From positions 1,364,001-1,428,000 of the forward strand of contig JANTQA010000033.1 in NCBI GenBank assembly GCA_027625915.1: DNA of 64,000 nucleotides, given 5' to 3'. This document shows positions 23,021-40,516 of the stretch, one piece after another (position 1 is the first letter of the stretch; the number at the start of each line of letters is the position of its first letter). Position numbers and translations under genes: made by a program. This stretch comes from Anaeramoeba flamelloides. Taxonomy: Eukaryota > Metamonada > Anaeramoebidae. The notes beneath the pieces are model-generated. The model was not told the DNA's origin. It saw only the letters and a program-made list of their open reading frames with translations, and searched no databases.

Positions 23021-23685
23021 GCAATGATAATGATGGCATTAACGACAACGTCAATGATAATGATTATTATTACAATAATGATGATAATAATCAGTTTGAA
23101 TTTTTAAGTAGTAACAACGATTTTAATTTTCAAAATAATATATCACCATTAAAAAATAGTAATTCACTATTAAAAAACAATACGCAAACCCAAGGCACAA
23201 CAAAGAATCAAAATAATAAAGCTTCAAATTCCTTTGAATATTTACCTTCAAAAAATAATTGGTTCAAATGCTTAGACGCTTCTTGTAATTATCTTTGTAA
23301 TTCCAAAATTGAAAGAGATCGACATTTTTTAATATTTCATCAAGAGAGCGAAAAAAAAAATTTAAAAAAACAATTAACATCATCATCATTATCACTGTCA
23401 TCACAAATAATTAAAAATTTACAGATACCAGATCAAAAAAAAAGTTTAATTAAAAATATTAATTTTGGAAAACAAAATACACCAGTTTTAAATAACAAGC
23501 AAACGAATACCAAAGATATCAAATCTGGAAATACCAAGAAATATATTTGCAAATACATTAAAAACCATGAAAGCGGGCATATATGCGGCTTAGAATTTTC
23601 TTCTTCTTGGCAACTTAGAAAACATAAAATGGAAGAAGGGCATTCGCTCCCAAGAGGCAGACCAAAAAAGGCAGAAAAGATTTAA
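19642..23685 (+). CDS. Large Asn/Gln-rich protein with DDE-like core, two C2H2 fingers and an AT-hook (transposase-derived?)
   Basis: Intronless, 1347 residues. The ATG sits in an AAACA context. A coiled-coil N terminus (about 45-110) is followed by conserved-looking blocks separated by simple-sequence runs: Asn/Asp repeats, and about ten SQ dipeptides near 570-590. A block at 750-850 contains ICPIGDIYSDPRSMISFISF (Asp794) and SFAPGQTDSTRMSCFISHVQ. A later block has KCEDLACTHC. Finger 1 is Cys1210, Cys1215, His1228, His1233; finger 2 is Cys1303, Cys1315, His1328, His1334. An AT-hook PRGRPKK (1337-1343) ends the protein. The order 'D...D...APGQ' block, KC...CxxC, C2H2 resembles an uncharacterised family of transposase-like proteins known from invertebrates; this is from memory and not verified. 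A DNA-binding nuclear role is likely. The usual acidic residue after APGH/Q is not evident, so catalysis is doubtful. No terminal repeats or target duplications flank the gene. Confidence 0.8.
21350..21430 (+). repeat. Coding microsatellite (AGCCAA)n
   Basis: A hexanucleotide repeat AGCCAA/AGCCAG inside the large zinc-finger gene encodes alternating Ser-Gln, then Asn-Gln. Open frames seen on the other strand or frame here are by-products of the repeat. Confidence 0.85.
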
Positions 23686-24267
23686 TTTATAGATTGTCTT
23701 GTAAGAAATAATCTTTTAATTAATATTAAATTGTTTCTGTTTATTGGTTATTATGTATATTATTCAAATTCCCGTAGAAATCAAAAATGATAATAATAAT
23801 AATAAAAAGTGGTCAATAAAATAGACTTTAAATTGCAAATTAATCATATAAATAAAATAAAATTTATCTAATTTATTAATAATTTATTTATTCACGGGGG
23901 GTAACAAACTAGGAAATCTCATGTTTGTCAGAATCACTGACTGATTGAATTTATATATATCTATATCTATATATATATATATATATGGTGATTTTTATCC
24001 AAAGTTTAGCTTTGATAATATTAATAATCAAAGGATAGATTTTTTTTTAAAAAAAATTAAAATTTATCGAATTTAAAAATGATTACTCTTTTCATTTTGT
24101 GCTTACTTTTTTTTATTTTTTATTTTCATTTTGATTTTTATTTTTTTTAAAAATCTTTTTGTATAATTGTTTTTCATTTATAAGTAAAATTATTATCCAA
24201 ATAATAAGTTTGTTATGTATTTTTTTTTTAAGCATAAACTTTTAATTTGTAACATTTTAGGTATATA
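23686..24267. other. 3' flank of the zinc-finger gene
   Basis: Contains (AATAAT)n near 23790, an (AT)n microsatellite at about 23950-23986, and T-rich sequence. No gene seen. Confidence 0.4.
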
Positions 24268-24503
24268 GTCTGTGCACTTTTTAATGCACACCCCAATTAA
24301 TCAAATTTAAGGCATTATTATTATTTTTTTTTCAGGTACAACTCCTAAAGATAAGGCATTATTATTTTTTTTTTTTCTAAGAGTGTTTGATGATGGAAAA
24401 TGAGATTGTACATAATTATCAAAAATCTTTTTTTGTGCCGTATTGAGATAAAATTTTTTATATCTTTATTTAATTGATTGGATTGTGCATTAAAAAGTCC
24501 CTA
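24268..24503. mobile_element. Foldback MITE-like element (about 236 bp)
   Basis: Inverted ends share GACTTTTTAATGCACA (left GCACTTTTTAATGCACACCC; right, opposite strand, GGGACTTTTTAATGCACAAT) and continue with CCAATTAATCAAAT / CCAATCAATTAAAT. Inside, a segment starting AAGGCATTATTATT occurs twice in direct orientation. No coding content and no clear target duplication. Confidence 0.55.
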
Positions 24504-26620
24504 AATTTATAATTTTTAATAACTAATGATAAGAAAGAAATTAAAACACTGTAAAGTTTAAGATAGTATTGTAGTTGCTCTCGAAAGATTTTGAGAAATC
24601 GTTACTTTATTAGGAAAATTTTGTGATCATCTTGTTTTCAATTCAATTTGAATTAAATAAGATGTTTTTTACTTAGAAAATTTGACTTTAAAAAAGTTAT
24701 AAAAGGTTATTTTAGAAAAGTTTAATTTATTGTTTATGACGTTGTTAATCTCATAAACCCCAGTAGACTGCTTATCTTAAATGCCTAAAATTTGAACAAA
24801 TCAGTTTGACCTAAGTAACTAAAATATTTGTTCAATAAAAACTAAAAAAAAAGACCTTAATAATATGGATAATATTGGAAAAAGAATAAGTTCCTTTTCT
24901 TTATTAAAAATAATATTGAAATACAAACATTGTTTTTTCCCTTATTTGGAAAAAAAAAATATAATATTATTTTTAAAAAAATAAGAAAAGCCTTTGGTCT
25001 CTTTTTTCTTTGAAAAAGTAGAAAAGAAACCACTAATAGAAGAATTTCAAAATGTGAAAAAATAAAAATTATAAATTTAAGAAAAATAATAAAATAAAAG
25101 AATTTTTTTTATTATGTAAATTCAAGACCATTTCAAAAATATTCAAAATTACTCTGTTAAGAACTCATGATAGATGCAGGGTTATATATTTGATCACCTT
25201 TTGGGTTATTTCTTAACAAGACCTTAATGAAAGGACAAATGGATAATATTTGAAAGTTGGACTAGCAAGTTTGTGTCTATAGGATTTTAATACTATTTTT
25301 CTGTACAATATAAAGAATTCTTAATTATTTTCTATTTTTAGATAATTCATTGGAAGAAAAAGTTTGTGTGAAGGGAAAGTTTTCCAAAGTACCATGAAAA
25401 ATAACAAATTGGTTTATTTTGTGTTTTTTTTTTAATTAGTTTATTTTTTTATTTTTGATTTCTTGCTATTTCTAGTTATATCCCAAGTACCTAAAAATAA
25501 ATAGCGTCCCCTAAAGTTTCATTTGTTAAACAGTCTTCTAATTATAATTCTTTGTTTAATGATTACCTTCCAAACTTGAGATGTGATATTGTTCTAGTAC
25601 TAAGAAGATATTAATCATGTTTTTTAAATTTGATAATAATCATCTTTCTTTACTCCATAGAATATAATAATATTGTTCTTCCAAGCATAAATTGTAACTT
25701 AACAACATGATTGTTTCCAAGTCAAAATAATAATAAATATATATATTATATCTATGTTTAATTTGTTTTATTACAAATCTTTTAGCTATATAATTGAAGA
25801 GATTATTTTTCAACAAAAAAAGTTCAAATATTAAAATAAATTATTTGTGAAATTCTTCATTCACAATTCTAAAAAAAAGTAACAAATAGTAAAAATTGTT
25901 TAATCATTATTGTAATTATAAAATAATTGCAACCGCTTCAATTTTCAAATGTTCTTTATATATTCTTAACTTCATTTTTAAATCAAGTATAAAATTAGAT
26001 TGGATAAAAGAATCAAAATGAAATTCAAAAAAAAAAAAAAAAAAAAAAATGATATTTAAACCTCTTAATTTTTCTAAATTTAACTTGTTTTTAAATAGTT
26101 ATTAATTGTAAAAATGAATTTTATGGTCTTTTTTTGATACTATGGTTTTTCTTTACATGTGGAGTTTGTTTAAAGATTTTAATAATGATTATTAATATCG
26201 TTCAAATTATTTCAGGTTAAGATAAACTTATTTATCATTGGATAATAAGTCCGAAATATTTGGAAATTCGTTATTTTTTTTTTTCACAAAATTCCAAAAC
26301 AATGTATTTTATTACTAAAATGGTTATAATGTTATATTTTTTTTTAAAAAAAAGTCCTAATGATTTATTTGAAAACTTTTTAACAATCAAAAATTATTTT
26401 TTTTTTTGTATTTTGAAAACAAGTAAATGAGTTTTTTCATAACTTTAAAAAATCAAAAAATTACTGAATAGACTTTAATAAAAAACAATCAAATTATAAT
26501 TTCTAACAAATTTCATGTTATCAATCGTATGTATTTACATTATTTTTATAAGTAGGGATTTGAATTATCATGTAATAAATTAAAAATACCAATAAAACCA
26601 CTTTTTAATTTTAATTTTTT
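24504..26620. other. Gene-free AT-rich stretch
   Basis: No recognisable gene, terminal repeat or second copy. Poly-A tracts near 26030 and scattered AT runs only. Confidence 0.3.
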
Positions 26621-26621
26621 A

Positions 26622-26763
26622 TTATTCTACAAATAAAAGATCCAAAACAAAAAAAAATAGTCTTAGTAGTTCACTTTTACATAGAAGATTATTAATTCAT
26701 TCGAAATATCCAATCACAAATTTAATTGAAGACCTACTAAACGAACTACAATCGACCAAGTGA
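26622..26763 (+). other. Candidate coding exon, no family assigned
   Basis: The plus strand reads as a basic stretch (KRSKTKKN), then serines, then a helix-like LLIHSKYPITNLIEDLLNEL, ending QSTK and TGA (26761-26763). The frame is open for about 55 codons but has no ATG. AAG|TGA could alternatively be a GTGAAT donor. A second open frame without ATG at 26889-27110 (LILKLASKNSKNRRITVKL) follows a TTGTAG acceptor-like site. The two may be exons of one unrecognised gene or remnants; phases do not give a unique join. Confidence 0.25.
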
Positions 26764-27110
26764 ATTGATATCAATAGAAAACATAATAATAATTTAATCC
26801 TTTCAGAACTTTATACTGCTTACCAATATATATATATATATATATTTCATGGTTTCTGCAAAAAAATTTTCAAAATAATTTTATTTTTTTGATTCGATTT
26901 CCTATTTTTGAGTCTAAGTTTGTTTTCATTGTAGGTTTTGGCAATATAAAAATTATCCAAGTAAAAAAAAACAAACAAGATACAAGATCAATGTTGATTC
27001 TAAAATTAGCATCTAAAAATTCAAAAAATAGAAGAATAACTGTAAAATTAAAAAAACAATTAAAATTACACCACTTTTTCACATTAGGATATGTTTCACT
27101 TTTTCAATAA

Positions 27111-28037
27111 TTAATTTGATTTTTTAACAACAATTGAGAGACTTTTTTTAGTTTTATATTTGAAAAATATGAAATTTTGATATCAATAAATAGACCATCA
27201 TTAATAACTTGGTTCGATGATTATAAGAGTCGCAATATAAAAGAATAACATTTGGAATATATATCCAGAAATAATTTAGAAGGTACACCCTTAGCTCACC
27301 CATTCCAGAAATCGAAATACATATTGCAAAAAAAAACATTTTTTATGATCTCTCACGAAAGCAATTTTTTTAAAAAAAAATTAGTAAGAACCTAAAAAGT
27401 ATTTTTAGAACTTAATTCAATTGATTGTATTCTACAGAATCAGCAAATAATACCAATCAAAAATATATTGGAACTGATTCAATAATAAAGAGTTTCCGAA
27501 AGCTATTTGAAAAAAAAAAAAAAAAAAGTTAATTTAAAAAAAAATGCTGAATAAAGTATAGACCATTATTAAAAAGCTTTTCTAAAAAAGTTTTCAAAAG
27601 AGACGTTAAAACAGTAAGCAAACTTCAATCGAGCGATTTTTATGACATATGTTAAAAACCATTTCTGGTCACACTTTTTTCAAAGTGCTTTAACTATTTT
27701 TAACTTTTGATTCATTCGAGAGATATATAAAAAAAAAAAAAATAAAAATAAAGAAGTAAATAAAGATCAATGAAAAAGAAAAAAGTGTATCTAAAGGAAT
27801 AATTGAAATTAAAACCGATATACCTACAAGTATACGAATTCCAATTTGAGATAAATTATTCCTAAAAAGGTTTTATTTAAGAAAATAGCGGAGTTTATGT
27901 ATTGATCAAGTGTAATTCTCTTTGATTATTATTTTTTATTTTTATTTTACTTTGAATTTAGAAAGAGAATTCTTGAAATTGATTTATGATAACAAAATAA
28001 ATCAATTAATGTCTAAATTAATTTTGTTTAATATTAT
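27111..28037. other. Gene-free stretch downstream of rpl10
   Basis: No gene or repeat copy recognised; contains poly-A tracts near 27515 and 27730. Confidence 0.3.
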
Positions 28038-29099
28038 TTAGAATTTTAATGGACCACGTTTTTTTCGGAGTTTAATATGAGAACCACAGTCAACAATTCT
28101 TCCTTCTTTCATGTATTGTTCATATTCTTTATGAGTAAATTGAGTGAATCCCCATTTTTTTGATTCAACAATCCTAAATCTACCTGGGAATTTTCTTCCG
28201 GCAAGGGTTAATGCTCTGTTTGCTAATCTAAGGTTTTTTTTTTGAACACGAAGACTTAAGACAACTTGGTTTTGTTTGACACGTGCAACTAACCCAGTTG
28301 GCTTTCCGAATGAATGTCTCATTCCTGTTTGCAGACTAAATGGTTGTTAAAGGTGTTTTTTTTTTTTTTTTTTTTTTTTTTTTGAAAATGAAAAGTCAAT
28401 TTGTTTGAATGAAAAATAACAAAAAATTAGTATGGACTTGTTCGAGATGGCAAAATTTGTAGGATTTAAAACAAGATGAAAAAGAAAAAGAAAAAAAAAA
28501 AAGCAAAAAAAAATAATAAAAAAAAAATTTTAATTATGTTTTTTTGTTTGCTTTTTTTAATTTCAAATTACAAAGAACAAAAATCAAAAATAAAGAAAAA
28601 TAAAAGCCAAGGAAACTTGACTTACCGATCTGCGCCTGCACATGACAGCATTTTGTTAATTCTGATAACGTGGTATGGGTGAACTCTGATTCTTAAATGG
28701 AACCCTTCTCTTCCTGCTTTTTTGGTCATATGCTTATTGGCTGCAATACGAGCGGCTTCGAGAGCTTCAGAACTGATTTGGAGTTTTTCTAAATTGATCA
28801 AATGGAGGCAGTATGGGAATTCTGATACCTTTGCTTTCTTTTTACCTGTATCAAAAATTCTGATCTTTGGATCTTTTTTAATTCAAAATTTATTTAATAA
28901 CAAGAACATCAATTTGAAAAAAAAAAAAAAAAAGAAAAAGAAAAAGATAAATAACAGTTAAAAAAGAAAAAAAAAAAAAAAGAAAAAGAAAAAGAAAAAG
29001 AAAAAAGTGTTGTTTACCTGGTACACTTCTGTTAAACCTAGATTTTGGGAAAGGTTTGTTTTTACAAAATCTGTAGCACTTTGCTGGTCTTCTACCCAT
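28038..29099 (-). CDS. rpl10: 60S ribosomal protein L10 (uL16), three exons
   Basis: Large-subunit protein that lies between the peptidyl-transferase centre and the 5S/GTPase region; it joins late in cytoplasmic subunit maturation. Exons on the minus strand are 29018-29099, 28626-28872 and 28038-28335. The introns are 145 bp (GTAAAC...AAAAG) and 290 bp (GTAAGT...TTTAG). The joined protein has 208 residues (family about 214). It begins [16 protein letters not shown], carries [25 protein letters not shown] and [18 protein letters not shown], and the P-site loop CAGADRLQTGMR, which is restored exactly across intron 2. The C-terminal part has KFPGR and KKWGFT. The start is the ATG of the invariant MGRRPA. 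Both introns hold long A-rich tracts on the plus strand or its complement. Confidence 0.95.
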
Positions 29100-30131
29100 T
29101 TTATAATAAATTAATTAAAAGAAATAAAATGAAAAAAATAAAAGTTTTATTTAGTTTAATTTCAATGAGCAACAATTGTTATTTATAGAATTCTACTTGT
29201 ATTTGTTTTGTTCTTTTGAAAACAATTTGAGAAATAAAACTTAAAATTGTGGTAATAAATTGATAGGAAAAAAAAGTTCAAAGTTTTTAATTGAAAACAG
29301 AAAAAGAACCTGAATAAGAAAAATCAATTAAAAGAAGAAATCAATTAACTTCAAAGAACAACCGATTATTATATTTTCAATCAATTCAATCAAAAAAGTT
29401 AAATCTTCTTTTATTATCAAAATTGTTGTTGAGTCTTGGCGATTGCAAAAATAGTCAATTTTTTAAATAAATTTTTAATAATTAGATATAAATAAAGAAA
29501 AAACTTAGCTAAAGGTAAAATTATAAAAACTGTTATTTGTGTTTAGTCCTTCATTTTGTCTTTATTTATTTTTTTTTTTTTATTAATTGTTCTTATTTTT
29601 TGTTTTTGTGTTCTATTAAGGTTACCAATTAAAAAACATGTTTTACTTTTTTCCCTGTTTCACTTTTTTGGACAACATATATTATTTTTTTAATAGTTAC
29701 TAAAAAACAACAAGAATTTGATATTCTGGTATGTGAAATAATTTTGGAAAGATTTTCAGTTTTATTATCAAAAATTTAAAATTTGTTGAGAGAATTGGTT
29801 TTTTTTTGGATTTTGTTTTGTACCAGTTAGAAATAATTGGGGTTTTTTTAATTTAGGTATTGAAGTTTGTTAGGTGTTCTAAAAATAGTAATCAAAACCT
29901 TTTGTTCACACCTTTTTAAAATGTTGATTCCCGTCCCAAGATTACCTTGATATTTTTTATCAAATCATTTTTATATTGTAATGTATATATTTTTTCAGAA
30001 TTTCTGATTTTTTATTGTAATTCATAAAAAAAAAATGAATTAAAAGATGAAACTAGGTTCATATTTATTTTAAGGTTGGTTTTAATACTGTATTCTTTGA
30101 TTTAAAACACACACATGTAAAACACACACAA

Positions 30132-30188
<57 letters not shown>

Positions 30189-30782
30189 AGAGATATGAAG
30201 ATATTTTTGATTTAGTTTACAGGTTCTACACGCCAAAGCCAAGTGTAAAATTCGTTAGTCTAGTATAAGTATGTAATTCAAACACAAAAAAATTAGATGG
30301 GCTGATCTAATTTTTAATTAGTAAAAAAGTTGGTTTTTGACCAGTTTTCTTCTCCAAGTAATAATTTTTCGAAAAGAAAATTAATTCTTTTTCTCATTCT
30401 TGAAAGATCTTATAATTGTCAAGAGTTTTAATTGGAAACGCACTTTGCATTTTTTTGATAATTTCACATAGAAAATCATACTATTTCAATGGTTTTAAAA
30501 TGTAAAACCTCCCACTTAAACAGGAAATCTTGAATTCCCATTATTTTCCAATGTTTGAATTTAATTGCATCCAGCTTGTATATAATTGTTTTTTGTTGTT
30601 TTTTCTTTTATATTTTTTCACACCCTAAAAACAAAATGTATGATTTCAAAGGAATTCGACAACTTTTTCAAAAAATAAAAAAATAAATAAATTAAACAAA
30701 AAATAAGTAAAAAATTCGAAAAAATCCTTTTTTATATTTATTTTGTGATTATAAAACCGAAAAACCTAATACCTCTGATATA
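29100..30782. other. Gene-free stretch upstream of rpl10
   Basis: Contains the rpl10 promoter, which is not recognisable by motif, and a compound (AC)n(AT)n microsatellite at about 30112-30185. No gene seen. Confidence 0.4.
30112..30185. repeat. Compound microsatellite (AC)n(AT)n
   Basis: About 20 AC units run directly into about 15 AT units. Confidence 0.9.
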
Positions 30783-31335
30783 TATATATATAAACTAAAA
30801 CCCATAAAATTTTCACACAACTAAAACTTTCCAAACAATCACACTAATATAAATTCATTCAAATTGGAAATAACTTTGATTTTTGTAAAATATGAAAATC
30901 ATTTTTTCATCTTTAAGTTTTTGTTATAATTTTCATTTTTTGAATTATAACTTTATTTCCTTGGATCAAAATTTTTTTCAACAATTGATATTATGTTAAA
31001 ATTGAGTTGTTCCAAATAGAAAAAATCAAATAAAAATAGTTCATAGTATCATACCTTTTGATCGATCAATAACCCAAAAGAATTCAAACAAATTTACTAA
31101 ATTATTGTTTTTGTTTTGTTACATCCAAAATTTTTAACACACTCTTGGTTTATTTGTCTGATAATTATTTATTTTTTTGTTTTGTGAGTATTCTAATTTA
31201 GAAAAAATGCGTTGAAATTTCAATTAGCGAATGGTTCTTAATTTGGTATTTCTTCATGGACAGATTCAATAAGATTTTTTTTCACAATTTGAATTTTGGT
31301 GTGTTAAAAATTTTGCATCGAGACTTATATATATA
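30783..31335 (+). mobile_element. Interspersed repeat V, copy 2 (uninterrupted)
   Basis: Direct copy of the repeat at 9205-9930. It preserves the pre-insertion site TTTTTAACACACTCTTGG, with a single TTAA at 31134-31137 where the other copy holds a 174-bp MITE. Both copies begin next to TATATATATAAACTAAA. No coding content. Confidence 0.65.
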
Positions 31336-33329
31336 TAAACGTGATTTCAAAAAGTGTGATTCACCAGAAATAATAAATTAAAAAAAAAACACATCCTTTA
31401 GTATTCAAGAACAACAAAAAAATCAAATATTATTTATGGTTCATAATTAATTTTTAAATCATTCGAAATATATATCGTTAACTACAATTTTGGTATTTTT
31501 TATTTTTTCTAATTTCCTGTAATTGACACCAAAAATAAAATTCAATCTTATTTTATTATTAAAAATTGATTGGGGATTTTTGATTAATAAACTAATAAAG
31601 AAAAAAATCCAAAGAGAAAAAACTGAAACATTTTTTACTTTTTTTGGAAAAAATAATTAAAAATCTATTAATTTGGAATTAAATGAAGTGTTACTTATTA
31701 AAATTTGAATTTAAAATGGTTAATAAAGTTTAGATACTCGGTTTTTTGATCATAAGAGATTGATACAAAATACATTTGTAATAAAAAAAATAAATGTCTT
31801 GAAATAGTACAATTTTTCAAAACTTAAGAAGGTATTTTATTTTTTTGGAATAATTTTTTTGGAAAACAAAAAACACTTTAATTTCAAATTCTTAAGTATA
31901 AAACAGAATTCAGGAAAGAGTAAGACTGAAAAATCGTGTTTAATTGATTTTGTTTTAATGAAATTTTTCATTCAAAAATTAAATCCATAATAGACATCGG
32001 GGATTTGGTACTCGTTTTCATTCATTAGATTTCCTTTTTGAGATTATTTATTACAAAATGGATTTCAAAAATTACAAATACACATCAGGAATAAAATTGT
32101 TTGTAGCTTGAATGTTTGGTAGTAATTATATATATATATATATTTTTTAGTTGAAGAAAGGAACAAAAAAGAGCAATTTATTTTCTCAACACATAGAAAG
32201 AATTGTTTAATGTCAATTTTGGTTTTAAAATTGATTTGTTTAGATGGAGTGTTTTCCACTTGATATAAAAAAACAGAAGTTGTATTTTTTCGAGAAAAAA
32301 AATTTATATGAAATTTCCATTTTTACAAAGAAATAAAATGTTTTTCCTTATTTATTCGAATTTTGGAAGAAAAATCAGCAAACTCAAACCCTTATTGACT
32401 GATCTTGAAATGATTTTGATTTTAGAAACTACAAAATAATAAAATGTTGAAAATATTTTTATTTTTTTTTCGATTTTCAGTAAAAGATTATGGGGGGTTG
32501 TTGAACTCAAATAATAATTTGGGGGTTAGTTTTAACAATATTCTAATCAAATTTAGTTGTCTATATTCATTAAAACAATCTCTAAAAAAAAAACATTGTT
32601 CCCGTATATTAAGACATATAAAAACCTAATATTTACAAAATTAAAAAAAAAAAAAACCAAAAACTAAAAAAAGTGAGTCAAAATTTTTCAAATGAGCTTT
32701 ATAGATTTTTTATTACTAAAATTTCACTGAAAAAGTGGTAAAAAGAAGATTTTTTGCTCATAATTAAAATCATTTTTAAAAGACATTTATAGTCAGAATA
32801 TTCTATGTGATTATTGTTCTTTTGGAAGATGTTTTTTTTTTTTCATATTTCTTCGATAGATTTCTATTTTTCAAATATTTATATCATTTTGAACATAAAC
32901 AGATTATTTCTTTACAAAGATAAAAATAAAATGATCGAACTACCAAAATTAAAAAAAAAAAACAACTCCATAAAGTTTCACTTGAAGAATACAAAAATAA
33001 TATTCACAGAATTTTTATCCAAGATTAAAAATTATTTTGGGTTAGCAATTCACTTGGAAATTACATACCTCTCAAAATCTAAAAAATTCATTCAATAAAT
33101 TCATATTTCTGAAGAATTATTATAAAAAAATAATCCATATTTTTTTTCACTAAATGGGAAATTGATGAATTAAAAATCAACTTTTATTAAAATGATTTTG
33201 GTAAATACTTTGAAAATAGCAATTAATTACTTACTCAAAAATTTTTCAAAAGAAAAGGTTTTTCCATTTACAACTCAGTAAAATTAAACCCAAGGAAGAA
33301 GTACTATTTGTTGCAAAATAAATGGAACA
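31336..33329. other. Gene-free AT-rich stretch with short weak frames
   Basis: Two open frames look slightly protein-like: about 32490-32629 (plus, follows a TTTTCAG site) and 32933-33098 (ATG-led, 55 codons, MIELPKLKKKNNSIKF). Neither has a known domain, and both are within chance length for this base composition. Confidence 0.25.
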
Positions 33330-33530
33330 AAATTTTCATTCAACTTTCCAAAAATTATATTTCAAATCAGAATAGATGTTAAATTTCGAAATTTATATTC
33401 TTAAAAGATGCATAAATTATTAATTTCCCTGTTAGAATTGAGGACTTTGATAATTTATTTTAATTATTGGGATGTGGTTATTTTGGAAAGCTGAATGAAA
33501 ATTATTATCTTTTTATTTTACAATTAACAG
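33330..33530 (+). repeat. Dispersed repeat with TTTCATTCAACTTT ends, copy 2
   Basis: Inverted copy of 17271-17475. Ends TTTTCATTCAACTTTCCAAA and GGAAAGCTGAATGAAAAT are themselves an inverted pair, suggesting a MITE of about 180 bp followed by shared flank (TTTTACAATTAACAGTA). Confidence 0.45.
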
Positions 33531-34734
33531 TAGTTATGGTGCCAACTGTTCCAGATAAGATCAAGAAATAAATGTTTTTTTTTTATTTTTTCATTTTTTT
33601 AATTAGCTTTTTTTAATAGATATATCAAAATATTATCTCGTATATATCTTACACTCTCATATTTATTATAATATTAATGTATTTTGTGAAATATATGATT
33701 TGAATCAATCTGTTTGGTATAAATTGTGATACTCAGAATTAGTAAAATTGTTCCAACCCATTATTTGAAAAATAAATTTTAAATTTTTTTTTACTTTTCG
33801 ATCCAGAAAAATCCTTATCTAAAAGATTGAAGAATAATCTAAACTCTTAGAATTTTAAACCTTGTTGGACTTTTGAAGTCATTTTAAAAATTGATAGTCT
33901 TCAAGATTATTATTTTATATTCTATCTTTTTGATTCAAAAAGTTTAACGAAAATTTTGCTACTTTTGTGTAAATAATAAATCGAAAAAAATTTTCACGTA
34001 ATATTCCATATTTTTCTTTATTTAATAGTGTTTTTTCAAAGAAACAGATTGTAATTTCTGTGAACTCTTTTTTTTTATGTTGATCTATATTGGGTAAGAT
34101 AAGAATCCTCTATGAAAGGAATATTATCGAAATAATAAAAAAGATAACCAACTGAATGAATATCCCATTATTTATTCACAAACCAGTATTTTCTTTATCT
34201 TTAAATGGTATTCTCAATTTGCCTTTTTTCCAATTTAGAGACTATAGAATTATCAAGTGTTTGAACAAGAACAATATAAGAATAATTGTTGAACCTCTAT
34301 GAGCCCAAATATTTTTGCTAAATAATTTTGCAAAGTGAAGGTAAATTCCAAGAATAATAAGTTAAAATGAAACGTTAAAGACAAACCCAATTAAAAAAAA
34401 AAATACAAGATTACAAAAACATCCTCAACAAAAAATTCAAGTCTTTTGAGAGATTTTAATATGTTTTGTAAATATTGAGTTGGTTTGTGAAATTTGAAAT
34501 AAAATTGGTTTCATTTCAAAACGAAATTGTATCTCTTGACAATAGAATTAAAAACCTTCCTTTTATAAATCGAGTCCACCAAACTTTTCTTTCTTCCTTT
34601 TTATAACCAGTCAATATCAATTTCGAGAAATCAGTCCAAGTAATGTTCATTTTTTTCAAAATAATTAACTTTTCAATCTTTCTCTTTTCATTTTTCGAAA
34701 GAACACACCTTTCTACAAAAACAAACTATTTCAA
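33531..34734. other. Upstream region of the Rab gene
   Basis: AT-rich sequence with no gene or recognisable repeat. The Rab promoter presumably lies in its 3' part. Confidence 0.3.

Positions 34735-40516
<5,782 letters not shown>

Noticed and set aside
23950-23986. TA-rich tract as a possible origin or promoter
   Set aside because: Plain AT microsatellite, as at 7905, 30150, 39980 and elsewhere; nothing distinguishes it.
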